DNA of 10,218 bases from Sulfurimonas sp. (GTDB lineage Bacteria; Campylobacterota; Campylobacteria; Campylobacterales; Sulfurimonadaceae): positions 1 through 10,218 of the forward strand of contig JAGGWO010000011.1 of the NCBI GenBank assembly GCA_021157485.1. The letters are read 5' to 3'. Shown in pieces: positions 1 to 6,228 of the stretch. The translations under genes were made by a program, and so were the position numbers. The notes under the pieces are model-generated. The model was not told the DNA's origin. It ran no database searches and worked only from the letters and a program-made list of their open reading frames with translations. The number at the start of each line of letters is the position of its first letter. Within the stretch, counting starts at the first letter, position 1.

Positions 1-404
1 GTCAAATTACCGGAGATAGTGTAGATGTAAGCGAGAGAGCGGGGAAACTTTTAGATGAGATGGTACCCTCTATCCAAAAAACTTCTGATCTTATAGAGGA
101 GATCTCAAGTGCAAGTGCTGAGCAAGACACAGGAATCAATCAGATAAATTCATCTATGACAAATCTTGATCAGGTTACTCAACAAAATGCAGCAGCGAGT
201 GAGGAGTTGGCAAGTGCAAGTGAGGAGATGAGTTCACAAGCTGACAACCTTCAAGAGATGATAAGCTTTTTTACAGTAGGTAATAATTCAAATATTAAGC
301 AAAATGTAAAACCACAAATAAGTACTTCTAGAGCACAACTGACTAGTAGTCCATCAAGAGCAGCCGATGCTACAAGTGGTAGTGAGCAGTTTGTGAAATT
401 TTAA
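1..404 (+). CDS. Methyl-accepting chemotaxis protein, C-terminal fragment (5' end outside window)
   Basis: This is the last 133 residues of a chemoreceptor, read in the frame whose first full codon is at base 3. The Gln/Ser/Ala/Glu-rich helix is the C-terminal arm of the cytoplasmic signalling hairpin, downstream of the CheA/CheW-binding tip, so the sensor domain, membrane segments and tip are missing from view. The stretch around fragment residues 63-76 (AAASEELASASEE) fits the usual methylation-site pattern of small residues followed by an acidic pair, the substrate of CheR, CheB and CheD encoded downstream. After the helix comes a roughly 40-residue Ser/Thr/Ala/Asn-rich flexible linker, then the terminal QFVKF. 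The gene is followed after 10 bases by cheW, so it belongs to the same transcription unit. Ligand and membrane topology cannot be judged from this fragment. Confidence 0.93.
   Translation, partial: QITGDSVDVSERAGKLLDEMVPSIQKTSDLIEEISSASAEQDTGINQINSSMTNLDQVTQQNAAASEELASASEEMSSQADNLQEMISFFTVGNNSNIKQNVKPQISTSRAQLTSSPSRAADATSGSEQFVKF
387..401 (+). other. Candidate CheR/CheB-docking pentapeptide at receptor C-terminus
   Basis: The last five receptor codons encode QFVKF, an x-aromatic-x-x-aromatic pattern like the NWETF tail of enterobacterial receptors. It sits at the end of a flexible linker, as tethering tails do. In known systems such tails bind the beta-subdomain of CheR and the linker of CheB. 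Docking here is inferred from pattern, position and neighbours. Confidence 0.55.
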
Positions 405-414
405 AGGATAAGTA

Positions 415-903
415 ATGGCTTCAAAAGCAGACAAAACAGATACTGAGCAGTTTTTGACATTTTATCTTGACAGAGAGACTTTTGCCCTTAATGTTTTACA
501 GATAAAAGAGATTATAAGCTACTCGAAAGTAACAGAAGTGCCACTTACTATTCCAGAAGTGCTTGGTGTTATCAATATTCGTGGTAGTGTCATACCTGTT
601 GTAGATTTGGGAGTTAGACTCGGCATCAGAGATAACTGTAATATAACAGATAGGACATCAATAATTATTGTTGAAAATAGAGAAGATGATGAGATATTTG
701 AGGTCGGATTGGTAGTTGATCTTGTAAATGAAGTTTATGATATATCTCTTAAAAAAATGGAGGATGCTCCAGACTTTGGCTCTAAGGTTTCTAGGAGGTT
801 TATGTCATATGTTGGAAATATTGGTTCGGAATTTATAACTATACTCAATCATAAAACAATTTTAGATGTTCAAGAACTCTCTGAGATAGCAGAAAAGGAA
901 TAA
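415..903 (+). CDS. cheW: CheW chemotaxis coupling protein
   Basis: This 162-residue single CheW/SH3-like domain protein matches the usual CheW length. It bridges chemoreceptors and the P5 domain of the CheA kinase in the polar signalling array. Visible family marks are EQFLTFYLDRETFALNV near the N-terminus and GVINIRGSVIPVVDL at residues 51-65, with the conserved Arg of the IRG motif at 56. The start is supported by AAGGA at 404-408, six bases before the ATG, and by a leading polar tail of about 10 residues before the first strand. It lies between the receptor gene and the cheV-type gene, so the array components are co-expressed. CheA itself is not in the window. Nothing looks truncated. Confidence 0.95.
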   Translation: MASKADKTDTEQFLTFYLDRETFALNVLQIKEIISYSKVTEVPLTIPEVLGVINIRGSVIPVVDLGVRLGIRDNCNITDRTSIIIVENREDDEIFEVGLVVDLVNEVYDISLKKMEDAPDFGSKVSRRFMSYVGNIGSEFITILNHKTILDVQELSEIAEKE

Positions 904-906
904 GGT

Positions 907-1833
907 ATGAATGATATATCAGATACAGAGAGTGATGACCTCATAAGGTTAGTAACTAGTAATGCAGATATAAGTAGTCAGTATGTTATCTTTCAAAATG
1001 GTAAAGGTGAGTACTTTGTTATAAATGTAGCTAAAGTTGAAGAGCTTATAGTTTATAAAGATATGTACAAGGTAGATACAACAGACATATATGGACTTAT
1101 AGAGGGAACAGCCAAAGTTCGTGAACATATGATGAGTATAGTAAACCTTGATAGATGGCTAGGTATTGATGAACTTCCAAAAGATGAGTATGAGCTTGCT
1201 ATGATTTGTAATTATGGAGGTACAAGAGTAGCTATGATTATTAAAAATGTCTATGGGGTGGTAAATATAGAACCATCACAGATGTATGATGACTCTCTTA
1301 AAGATGAGAAGATATCATACCTGACAGAACTTACCATAGATGGAGAGAAACTCTTAGCAAAAGTTTTTAACTCTGATCTGTTTATACATGATGTAATGCC
1401 AAATAAATATGAAAAAGAGTTGGCTAAGGTTGATGAGTATGCAGATTTAAAAGATGTAATCAAAAAGAGGGTACTTTTAGCAGAAGATAGCCAACTTATG
1501 CAAGAGGCAATAGAGAGACTTCTTGATAATATGGATATAGACTATGTCGCATATGATAATGGTAAACTACTATATGACTCTTTAGAAAAAGAAGACTTAG
1601 AGAATATAGGACTCATTATAACAGATATAGAGATGCCGGTGATGGGTGGTCTAGAGCTTATCAAATTATGTAAAGAGAATGAGCTTTATAAAGATATACC
1701 AATAGTAGTAAATACAAATATGTCAAATGTGGGAATAGTGAATTCAGCTGATAAGCTAGGTGCAAAAGAGGTACTTAAAAAGCTGGATCTTGATGCTTTG
1801 AGGGATGTTATAATTAAGTATGCTGGGGAGTAG
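907..1833 (+). CDS. cheV: CheV-type coupling protein (CheW domain fused to receiver)
   Basis: The 308-residue protein has an N-terminal CheW-like domain (about residues 22-165) and a C-terminal receiver domain (about 187-306). This is the CheV architecture, a coupling protein whose array function is tuned by phosphorylation from CheA. The receiver keeps the acidic pair E193/D194, phospho-acceptor D240 in LIITDIEMP, T270, and K292. K292 is followed by Leu rather than the usual cis-Pro, which is common in CheV proteins. The CheW half is more divergent than the adjacent CheW: the Gly-rich RG turn reads KVREHMMSIVNL, but R72 of that turn is kept. The start follows the cheW stop by three bases, with AAGG-type ribosome-binding sequences just upstream. 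A role as phosphorylation sink or adaptation element is known for the family but inferred here. Confidence 0.9.
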   Translation: MNDISDTESDDLIRLVTSNADISSQYVIFQNGKGEYFVINVAKVEELIVYKDMYKVDTTDIYGLIEGTAKVREHMMSIVNLDRWLGIDELPKDEYELAMICNYGGTRVAMIIKNVYGVVNIEPSQMYDDSLKDEKISYLTELTIDGEKLLAKVFNSDLFIHDVMPNKYEKELAKVDEYADLKDVIKKRVLLAEDSQLMQEAIERLLDNMDIDYVAYDNGKLLYDSLEKEDLENIGLIITDIEMPVMGGLELIKLCKENELYKDIPIVVNTNMSNVGIVNSADKLGAKEVLKKLDLDALRDVIIKYAGE

Positions 1834-1835
1834 TC

Positions 1836-2642
1836 ATGTTGGGTATTCATATAAAACCAAAAGAGTTTCAAAAGTTTCAAAAACTAATTTATGACAAGGT
1901 TGGTATAGAGCTAAAAGAGAATAAGATGAATCTTATGGAGTCAAGACTTCAGAGGAGGATTCGTTATTTCAATCTTAAAAATTTCATGGATTACTATGCC
2001 GTTGTAAATTCAGATAAAAATGAGCTTCAAGAGATGATAAACCTTATGACTACGAATGAAACAAGTTTTTTTCGTGAAAATAAGCATTTTGATTTCTTAA
2101 AAAGAGAATTGTTTCCAAATAGAAAAGAACCTCTTCACATTTGGAGTGCAGCTTCCTCCATCGGTGTGGAGGCTTATACAATTGCGATGATTGCTGATGA
2201 GATACTTTCACCACGCTATGTAAGGTTTGATATATTTGCATCTGATATAAACTTAGAGGTGTTGGATAAAGCTAGAGATGGGGTATATGATATGAAGTTT
2301 GCCGAGCAGATACCAAAACAGTATTTAAAAAACTACTGCTTTAAAGGTGTAAAAGAGATGCAGGGTAAATTTATGATAAGTGATGAGTTAAAAGCAAAGG
2401 TTAGTTTTTCTCAAATAAATTTAACTCATACAGTAGATCGTTCTATCGGTGAATTTGATATCATATTTTTAAGAAATGTACTGATTTATTTTGATATCCC
2501 CACCAAGCAAAAAGTGGTAAAAAATGTATTAGCAAGGCTCAAAAAAGGTGGATACTTTTTCATAGGACACTCCGAATCACTTTTTAACATAACGGATGAA
2601 GTAATACAAATTATGCCGACCGTATACCAAAAACAAGGATAA
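1836..2642 (+). CDS. cheR: CheR chemoreceptor glutamate methyltransferase
   Basis: This S-adenosylmethionine-dependent enzyme methylates Glu side chains on the receptor signalling helices, opposing CheB. Length (268 residues) is normal. An N-terminal helical domain (about 8-72) leads into TTNETSFFRE (72-81), the AdoMet-binding segment IWSAASSIGVEAYT (102-115), ASDINLEVL (135-143), RNVLIYFD (213-220) and GHSES (244-248). Motif I is slightly unusual: the family's GEEPYS reads GVEAYT here. The beta-subdomain loop (about 167-189, KGVKEMQG then KFMIS) aligns without gaps to the E. coli segment containing RGTGPHEG, which is the pentapeptide-binding form. The start is fixed by GGGGAG at 1825-1830, inside the end of the preceding gene, with two bases between stop and ATG. 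Confidence 0.95.
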   Translation: MLGIHIKPKEFQKFQKLIYDKVGIELKENKMNLMESRLQRRIRYFNLKNFMDYYAVVNSDKNELQEMINLMTTNETSFFRENKHFDFLKRELFPNRKEPLHIWSAASSIGVEAYTIAMIADEILSPRYVRFDIFASDINLEVLDKARDGVYDMKFAEQIPKQYLKNYCFKGVKEMQGKFMISDELKAKVSFSQINLTHTVDRSIGEFDIIFLRNVLIYFDIPTKQKVVKNVLARLKKGGYFFIGHSESLFNITDEVIQIMPTVYQKQG

Positions 2643-2645
2643 AAT

Positions 2646-3422
2646 ATGAAGATATTAATAGCAGAAGACCAACCCTCTGTTAGAGAGGCTCTTGTGAGAA
2701 TTATTAATTTTAAAATAGATAGCGGTATTGAAATATATGAAGCTAAAGATGGGATTGAAGCTCTTAAAATTATTGAGACTCAGCCTATAGATATTTTACT
2801 TACAGATATAATGATGCCAAATATAGATGGCTTTGAGCTTAGTCATAATCTAAAGGAAAATCCGAAAACTAAAGATATGTTTATAGCTGCTATAACTGGG
2901 CTTAGTGGTGATGAACAGATTAAAAAAATATATGAAAGTGGTATTGATTTTTACATAGCTAAGCCATTTAACAGTGATGACATAGTTGCTAGAATAAACT
3001 TGATAATAAGATTGGTTTCCAAAGAGATTGAGAGACTACCTGTTATAAAAAGGGATACATTAAACCCATATGATGATAAATTAAAGAATTTTTACATAAT
3101 CTATACAATATATCAAGAAGATGACCTATATAGTATTGCCGAATATCTTTCAGCAAAAGACTCAAAAGAGGGACTAAGTATGAATGCTAAGGAACTGATT
3201 GTTGAGATGATAAAAGTTTATCACTCTATTGAAGAAAAGAGTGAAGCATTTGAAATTATGCTTGAAGAGTCTCGTGATAATATATATCTTAGCGTGATGA
3301 ACCAAAACTTTATAGATAAATCAAAAGATTTTTTTAAGTCTATAAATGATGCTATAGAGATTAAATACAAAAAAAATAATATAACAATAAAAATTCCAAT
3401 CGAATCTGATATAAAGGAATAA
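2646..3422 (+). CDS. Response regulator with unrecognised C-terminal domain
   Basis: The 258-residue protein starts with a canonical receiver domain (1-122): acidic pair E7/D8, phospho-acceptor D54 in LLTDIMMPNIDG, T84, and K106-P107. The remaining ~130 residues do not look like any common output domain: there is no helix-turn-helix, GGDEF, EAL, HD or phosphatase motif. What can be seen is a helical stretch (about 144-210) rich in Glu/Lys/Ile/Tyr, then SVMNQNFID, a short helix, and an apparent beta hairpin (about 236-252, IEIKYKKNNITIKIPIE). AAGGA at 2635-2639 supports the start. It directly precedes the single-domain receiver and kinase-like genes, so the three may act together. Function is unknown beyond being a probable phosphorylation-controlled protein, since a non-DNA-binding output is inferred only from missing motifs. 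Confidence 0.88.
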   Translation: MKILIAEDQPSVREALVRIINFKIDSGIEIYEAKDGIEALKIIETQPIDILLTDIMMPNIDGFELSHNLKENPKTKDMFIAAITGLSGDEQIKKIYESGIDFYIAKPFNSDDIVARINLIIRLVSKEIERLPVIKRDTLNPYDDKLKNFYIIYTIYQEDDLYSIAEYLSAKDSKEGLSMNAKELIVEMIKVYHSIEEKSEAFEIMLEESRDNIYLSVMNQNFIDKSKDFFKSINDAIEIKYKKNNITIKIPIESDIKE

Positions 3423-3425
3423 ACT

Positions 3426-3824
3426 ATGGGTGTAAAAGTAATTTTTGTTGATGACAGTCAAGTAGTACTAAATTCACTTAAAGCAGTTTCATCAGAGATA
3501 GAGAAGTCTGGTCTTGCTAAGTTTAGTTTCTTTGTGAAGTCTGAGGAAGTATATGATAAACTTGAAAAGGAAGAGCTTGAGTATGATCTTCTTTTTGTAG
3601 ATATAAATATGCCAAAAGTTAGTGGATATGATCTGGCTAAACTAGCCAAGTCGAAAGAAAAGTATCGTTTTAAGCCAATTTTAGCCATTACAACCGAACA
3701 CACTAAAGAGTCTAAAATAAAAGGTAAAGAATCAGGTATAGATGGTTGGTTTGTAAAGTCCATTGAGATGGGATCTTTACAAGATAATATCATAAAAACT
3801 ATAAAGAAGCTTTCTCATGGATAA
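3426..3824 (+). CDS. Single-domain CheY-like receiver protein
   Basis: The protein is one receiver domain of 132 residues with no output domain, the build of CheY and of stand-alone phosphate sinks. Conserved residues are present: D9/D10, phospho-acceptor D59 in LLFVDINMP, T89, and K111. K111 is followed by Ser instead of the usual Pro, and the position matching the switch Tyr of CheY (Y106) is probably W108. AAAGGA at 3413-3418 precedes the ATG. The 3' end overlaps the next gene by eight bases (ATGGATAA), which suggests translational coupling with the kinase-like protein. It might bind the flagellar motor as a CheY or dephosphorylate other receivers as a sink. The altered KS motif makes me reluctant to call it the motor CheY. 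Confidence 0.9.
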   Translation: MGVKVIFVDDSQVVLNSLKAVSSEIEKSGLAKFSFFVKSEEVYDKLEKEELEYDLLFVDINMPKVSGYDLAKLAKSKEKYRFKPILAITTEHTKESKIKGKESGIDGWFVKSIEMGSLQDNIIKTIKKLSHG

Positions 3825-4695
3825 GAAAATAATAAATCATTTCACTGATGATGAGATTTTACAAGAGTTAACAAGACGCATGAAAGATGGTGGGAAGAGT
3901 TATTATCAGGTTGAGCAGATGTTTCATAAAATAGAGCAACTAAATAAAAAGCTGATTTATGCAGAGCGACATAAAAGCTACTTTCTTTCCATGCTTAGAA
4001 ATGCTTTTAACAACCCATTAATGGGGATTATATCTATTATAGATGAGTTAAGAGACTCTCCTGTTAATGAAGCTAATCAAAAGGCACTGACTCTACTTGA
4101 AAACGAGATGTTTAAACTTAACTTTCAGATATCTAACCTTCTATCAGCTGCTGAGATAGAGATGGGCATGTTTGAAAAAAATATAGTTGAGTTTTCATTT
4201 GAAAAGTTGATTATTCAGATTGATAAGGAGCTGAGTTTTTTAAAGCAGGGATATTTCAAAAAAATTGAGCTTGAGATGGATGAAGATATTAGGTTAGAGC
4301 AAGATAGGGATAAAATAGCAACCATTTTACGAAATATAATTGCTAATGCTTTTGTTTTTGATGAGGGTGTTAAACCTATCATAGTCAAGGCCTTGCTAAA
4401 AGGTGAACAACTAGAGGTAACGGTAATAAATCAAGGTGAATATATTATAAAAGATGAGATGTTGTATGGAGCATTTTCACAAGCTGATGATAATTATGAC
4501 AGAGTGTCTCAAGGGCTAGGTATCGGTCTGAGTGTATCTAAGGCATTTATAGATTTCTTAGGTGGAAATATTGATTATGTTTCAAAAAACTCTAAGACTT
4601 TGTTTCGTGTAAGCTTTAAGATAAAAGAGTTTGATGAAGATGATCCTTTTGGTAATTTTGATTTTAACATTTGTGATGATGCTAAAAGTTTTTAG
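3817..4695 (+). CDS. Histidine-kinase-like protein lacking the phospho-accepting His (probable pseudokinase)
   Basis: This 292-residue protein has no membrane segment or sensor domain. A coiled-coil-like N-terminus (about 28-52) leads into a dimerisation helix pair (about 52-115) and a HATPase domain (about 125-270). The H-box aligns with the HE[LI]NNPL form of histidine kinases but reads NAFNNPL (62-68), so N62 replaces His and A63 replaces Glu; the nearest His (H52) lies outside the motif. The ATP domain keeps an N-box (RNIIANA, 172-178), an F-box (AFSQAD) and a G2 box (GLGIGLS, 233-239). The G1 box reads NQGEYI rather than DxGxG, resembling the NxG variant seen in some kinases. An acidic, Phe-rich tail (271-292) follows. 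It overlaps the upstream receiver gene. Likely roles are phosphatase, scaffold or ATP-regulated partner; self-phosphorylation on His is unlikely. Confidence 0.88.
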   Translation: MDKKIINHFTDDEILQELTRRMKDGGKSYYQVEQMFHKIEQLNKKLIYAERHKSYFLSMLRNAFNNPLMGIISIIDELRDSPVNEANQKALTLLENEMFKLNFQISNLLSAAEIEMGMFEKNIVEFSFEKLIIQIDKELSFLKQGYFKKIELEMDEDIRLEQDRDKIATILRNIIANAFVFDEGVKPIIVKALLKGEQLEVTVINQGEYIIKDEMLYGAFSQADDNYDRVSQGLGIGLSVSKAFIDFLGGNIDYVSKNSKTLFRVSFKIKEFDEDDPFGNFDFNICDDAKSF

Positions 4696-4704
4696 TAGTT
4701 TGTT

Positions 4705-5145
4705 ATGAAAAAGAAATATATCCATGAAGGAGAGCTTTTTGTATCACGTGAACCAATTCAAATAGCTACTGTTCTTGGTTCATGTGTAGCGGTTTGTCTT
4801 TATGATGAAGTAAATAGCATTGGTGGAATGAACCACTATCTGTTACCACTTTGGAATGGGGAAGGACTGAAAACTTTAAAGTATGGCAATATCTCTACTG
4901 ACAGACTTATACATGAGATGTTAAAGATGGGTGCCAAGAGAGAGAATATAGTAGCAAAGATATTTGGTGGAGCTGCTATTAATGTGAATAGCTCTATTTC
5001 AGTAGGTTCAAGAAATACTCAAGTTGCTAACGATATATTGGTAGAATACGGTATCATTATAGTTAGTGGTGATTGTGAAGGTAGTAGAGGAAGAAAGATT
5101 TTGTTAGATACCACTGATGGCAGTGTATATTTAAAATATGTTTAA
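4705..5145 (+). CDS. cheD: CheD chemoreceptor glutamine deamidase
   Basis: CheD converts specific receptor Gln side chains to Glu so that CheR can methylate them, and in some bacteria also helps a CheC phosphatase. At 146 residues it is near normal family size. The Cys/His pair is evident: C27 in TVLGSCVAVCLYD and H44 in GGMNHYLLP, with T22 available as third catalytic residue. The family motif IFGGAA (86-91) and the SRGRK segment near the C-terminus are also present. Only a weak ribosome-binding sequence is seen before the ATG, nine bases after the previous stop, so translation may be coupled or modest. The start is chosen because the first strand and the Cys motif need this N-terminus. It sits directly before cheB, a common pairing. 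Confidence 0.95.
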   Translation: MKKKYIHEGELFVSREPIQIATVLGSCVAVCLYDEVNSIGGMNHYLLPLWNGEGLKTLKYGNISTDRLIHEMLKMGAKRENIVAKIFGGAAINVNSSISVGSRNTQVANDILVEYGIIIVSGDCEGSRGRKILLDTTDGSVYLKYV

Positions 5146-5160
5146 AGTGAGAATATTAAT

Positions 5161-6228
5161 ATGAAAACAATAAAACTTTTTATAGTTGATGATTCAGCAG
5201 TGGTTCGTCAAACTTTTTCAAAACTTGTAGAGGGTGATCCACAAATAGAGCTACTCGGTGTTGCAGCTGACCCTATTTTTGCTATGAATAAATTTAAAGC
5301 ATATGGACTTCCTGATGTTTTAATTTCAGATATAGAGATGCCTCGAATGGATGGCATCACTTTTTTAAAAAAAATGATGCAAGAACATCCTATTCCAGTT
5401 ATTATATGCTCTGCTGTTGCAGGAGAGGGAAGTCAAAAGGCAATAGAAGCCCTTCACAGTGGTGCTGTTGAAGTTATAGGAAAACCAAAATTAGGTACAA
5501 AAAGATTTTTAGAAAATGCTAAAGCAGAACTTATTGACTCGATAAAAGCAGCCTCAAAAGCTAAGGTGGGAAAAATAGTTTCAAAAGCTATAAGAACAAA
5601 AGAGGATACAATTTCTAGTGTAGATGATGTAGTAGCATCTAAGACGGTTGCATCTTCTGGTATTGGAGCGAGAGTAATAGCCATCGGCTCATCAACAGGA
5701 GGGGTACAGGTTTTAGAAAATATACTATCTTCACTTCCTAGTCGCACAGTTCCAATACTAATAACACAACATATGCCTGCCGGTTTTACCGCTTCACTTG
5801 CTAAAAGATTAGACCAGCTTTGTAATATCAGGGTTAAAGAGGCACAAACCGGTGATAAACTTGAACCCTCAACTGCATATATAGCACCAGGTGATAAACA
5901 TATGCTTATAAAACGAAATGGACTACACTACTCTATAGTAACAAAAGATGGTCCGAAGGTTTCTCGTCATCGCCCAAGTGTTGATGTATTGTTTCGCTCG
6001 GTAGCAAACGAAGCTGGAAAAAGTGCAGTTGGTTTTATTTTAACCGGTATGGGTGAAGATGGTGCACGTGGTATGAAAGAGATGTTTGATAAGGGGGGCA
6101 AGACCTATGCACAAGATGAGCAAAGTTGTATAGTATACGGGATGCCAAAAGAGGCGGTTAAACGCGGTGGAGTATTTAAAAGTTTAGATATCCGTTCCAT
6201 CATAGAAGCTATTATAAATGTTAGATAA
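5161..6228 (+). CDS. cheB: CheB receptor methylesterase / response regulator
   Basis: CheB removes methyl groups from receptor Glu residues and can deamidate Gln; phosphorylation by CheA activates it. The 355 residues split into a receiver domain (about 3-122), a Lys/Ala/Ser-rich linker (about 123-168) and the esterase domain (about 170-355). Receiver residues include D10/D11, phospho-acceptor D57 in LISDIEMPRMDG, S84, and K108-P109. The catalytic triad is visible as S178 in GSSTGG, H204 in TQHMPAGF and D300 in TGMGEDGARG. The start is 15 bases after cheD, with a modest AAAGTGAG sequence upstream. The 3' end overlaps the next gene by 11 bases. With CheR and CheD in the same operon, it completes the methylation-based adaptation set. 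Confidence 0.96.
   Translation: MKTIKLFIVDDSAVVRQTFSKLVEGDPQIELLGVAADPIFAMNKFKAYGLPDVLISDIEMPRMDGITFLKKMMQEHPIPVIICSAVAGEGSQKAIEALHSGAVEVIGKPKLGTKRFLENAKAELIDSIKAASKAKVGKIVSKAIRTKEDTISSVDDVVASKTVASSGIGARVIAIGSSTGGVQVLENILSSLPSRTVPILITQHMPAGFTASLAKRLDQLCNIRVKEAQTGDKLEPSTAYIAPGDKHMLIKRNGLHYSIVTKDGPKVSRHRPSVDVLFRSVANEAGKSAVGFILTGMGEDGARGMKEMFDKGGKTYAQDEQSCIVYGMPKEAVKRGGVFKSLDIRSIIEAIINVR

Noticed and set aside
382..465. Similarity between the receptor C-terminus (EQFVKF) and the CheW N-terminal EQFLTF, suggesting a duplicated or mimicked segment
   Set aside because: The match is only a few residues, the codons differ, and each is explained by its own family context (docking tail versus first beta strand).
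1251..1880. Open frames on the minus strand across the cheV-type gene (1251-1463 and 1686-1880)
   Set aside because: They lie opposite a well-supported receiver/CheW-domain gene, have no ribosome-binding site or recognisable protein motif, and read as shadows of its codon structure.
3426..3824. Calling the single-domain receiver cheY
   Set aside because: It is CheY-like, but the KS in place of KP, the Trp near the switch-Tyr position and its coupling to a pseudokinase leave the motor-binding role unproven, so no symbol was assigned.
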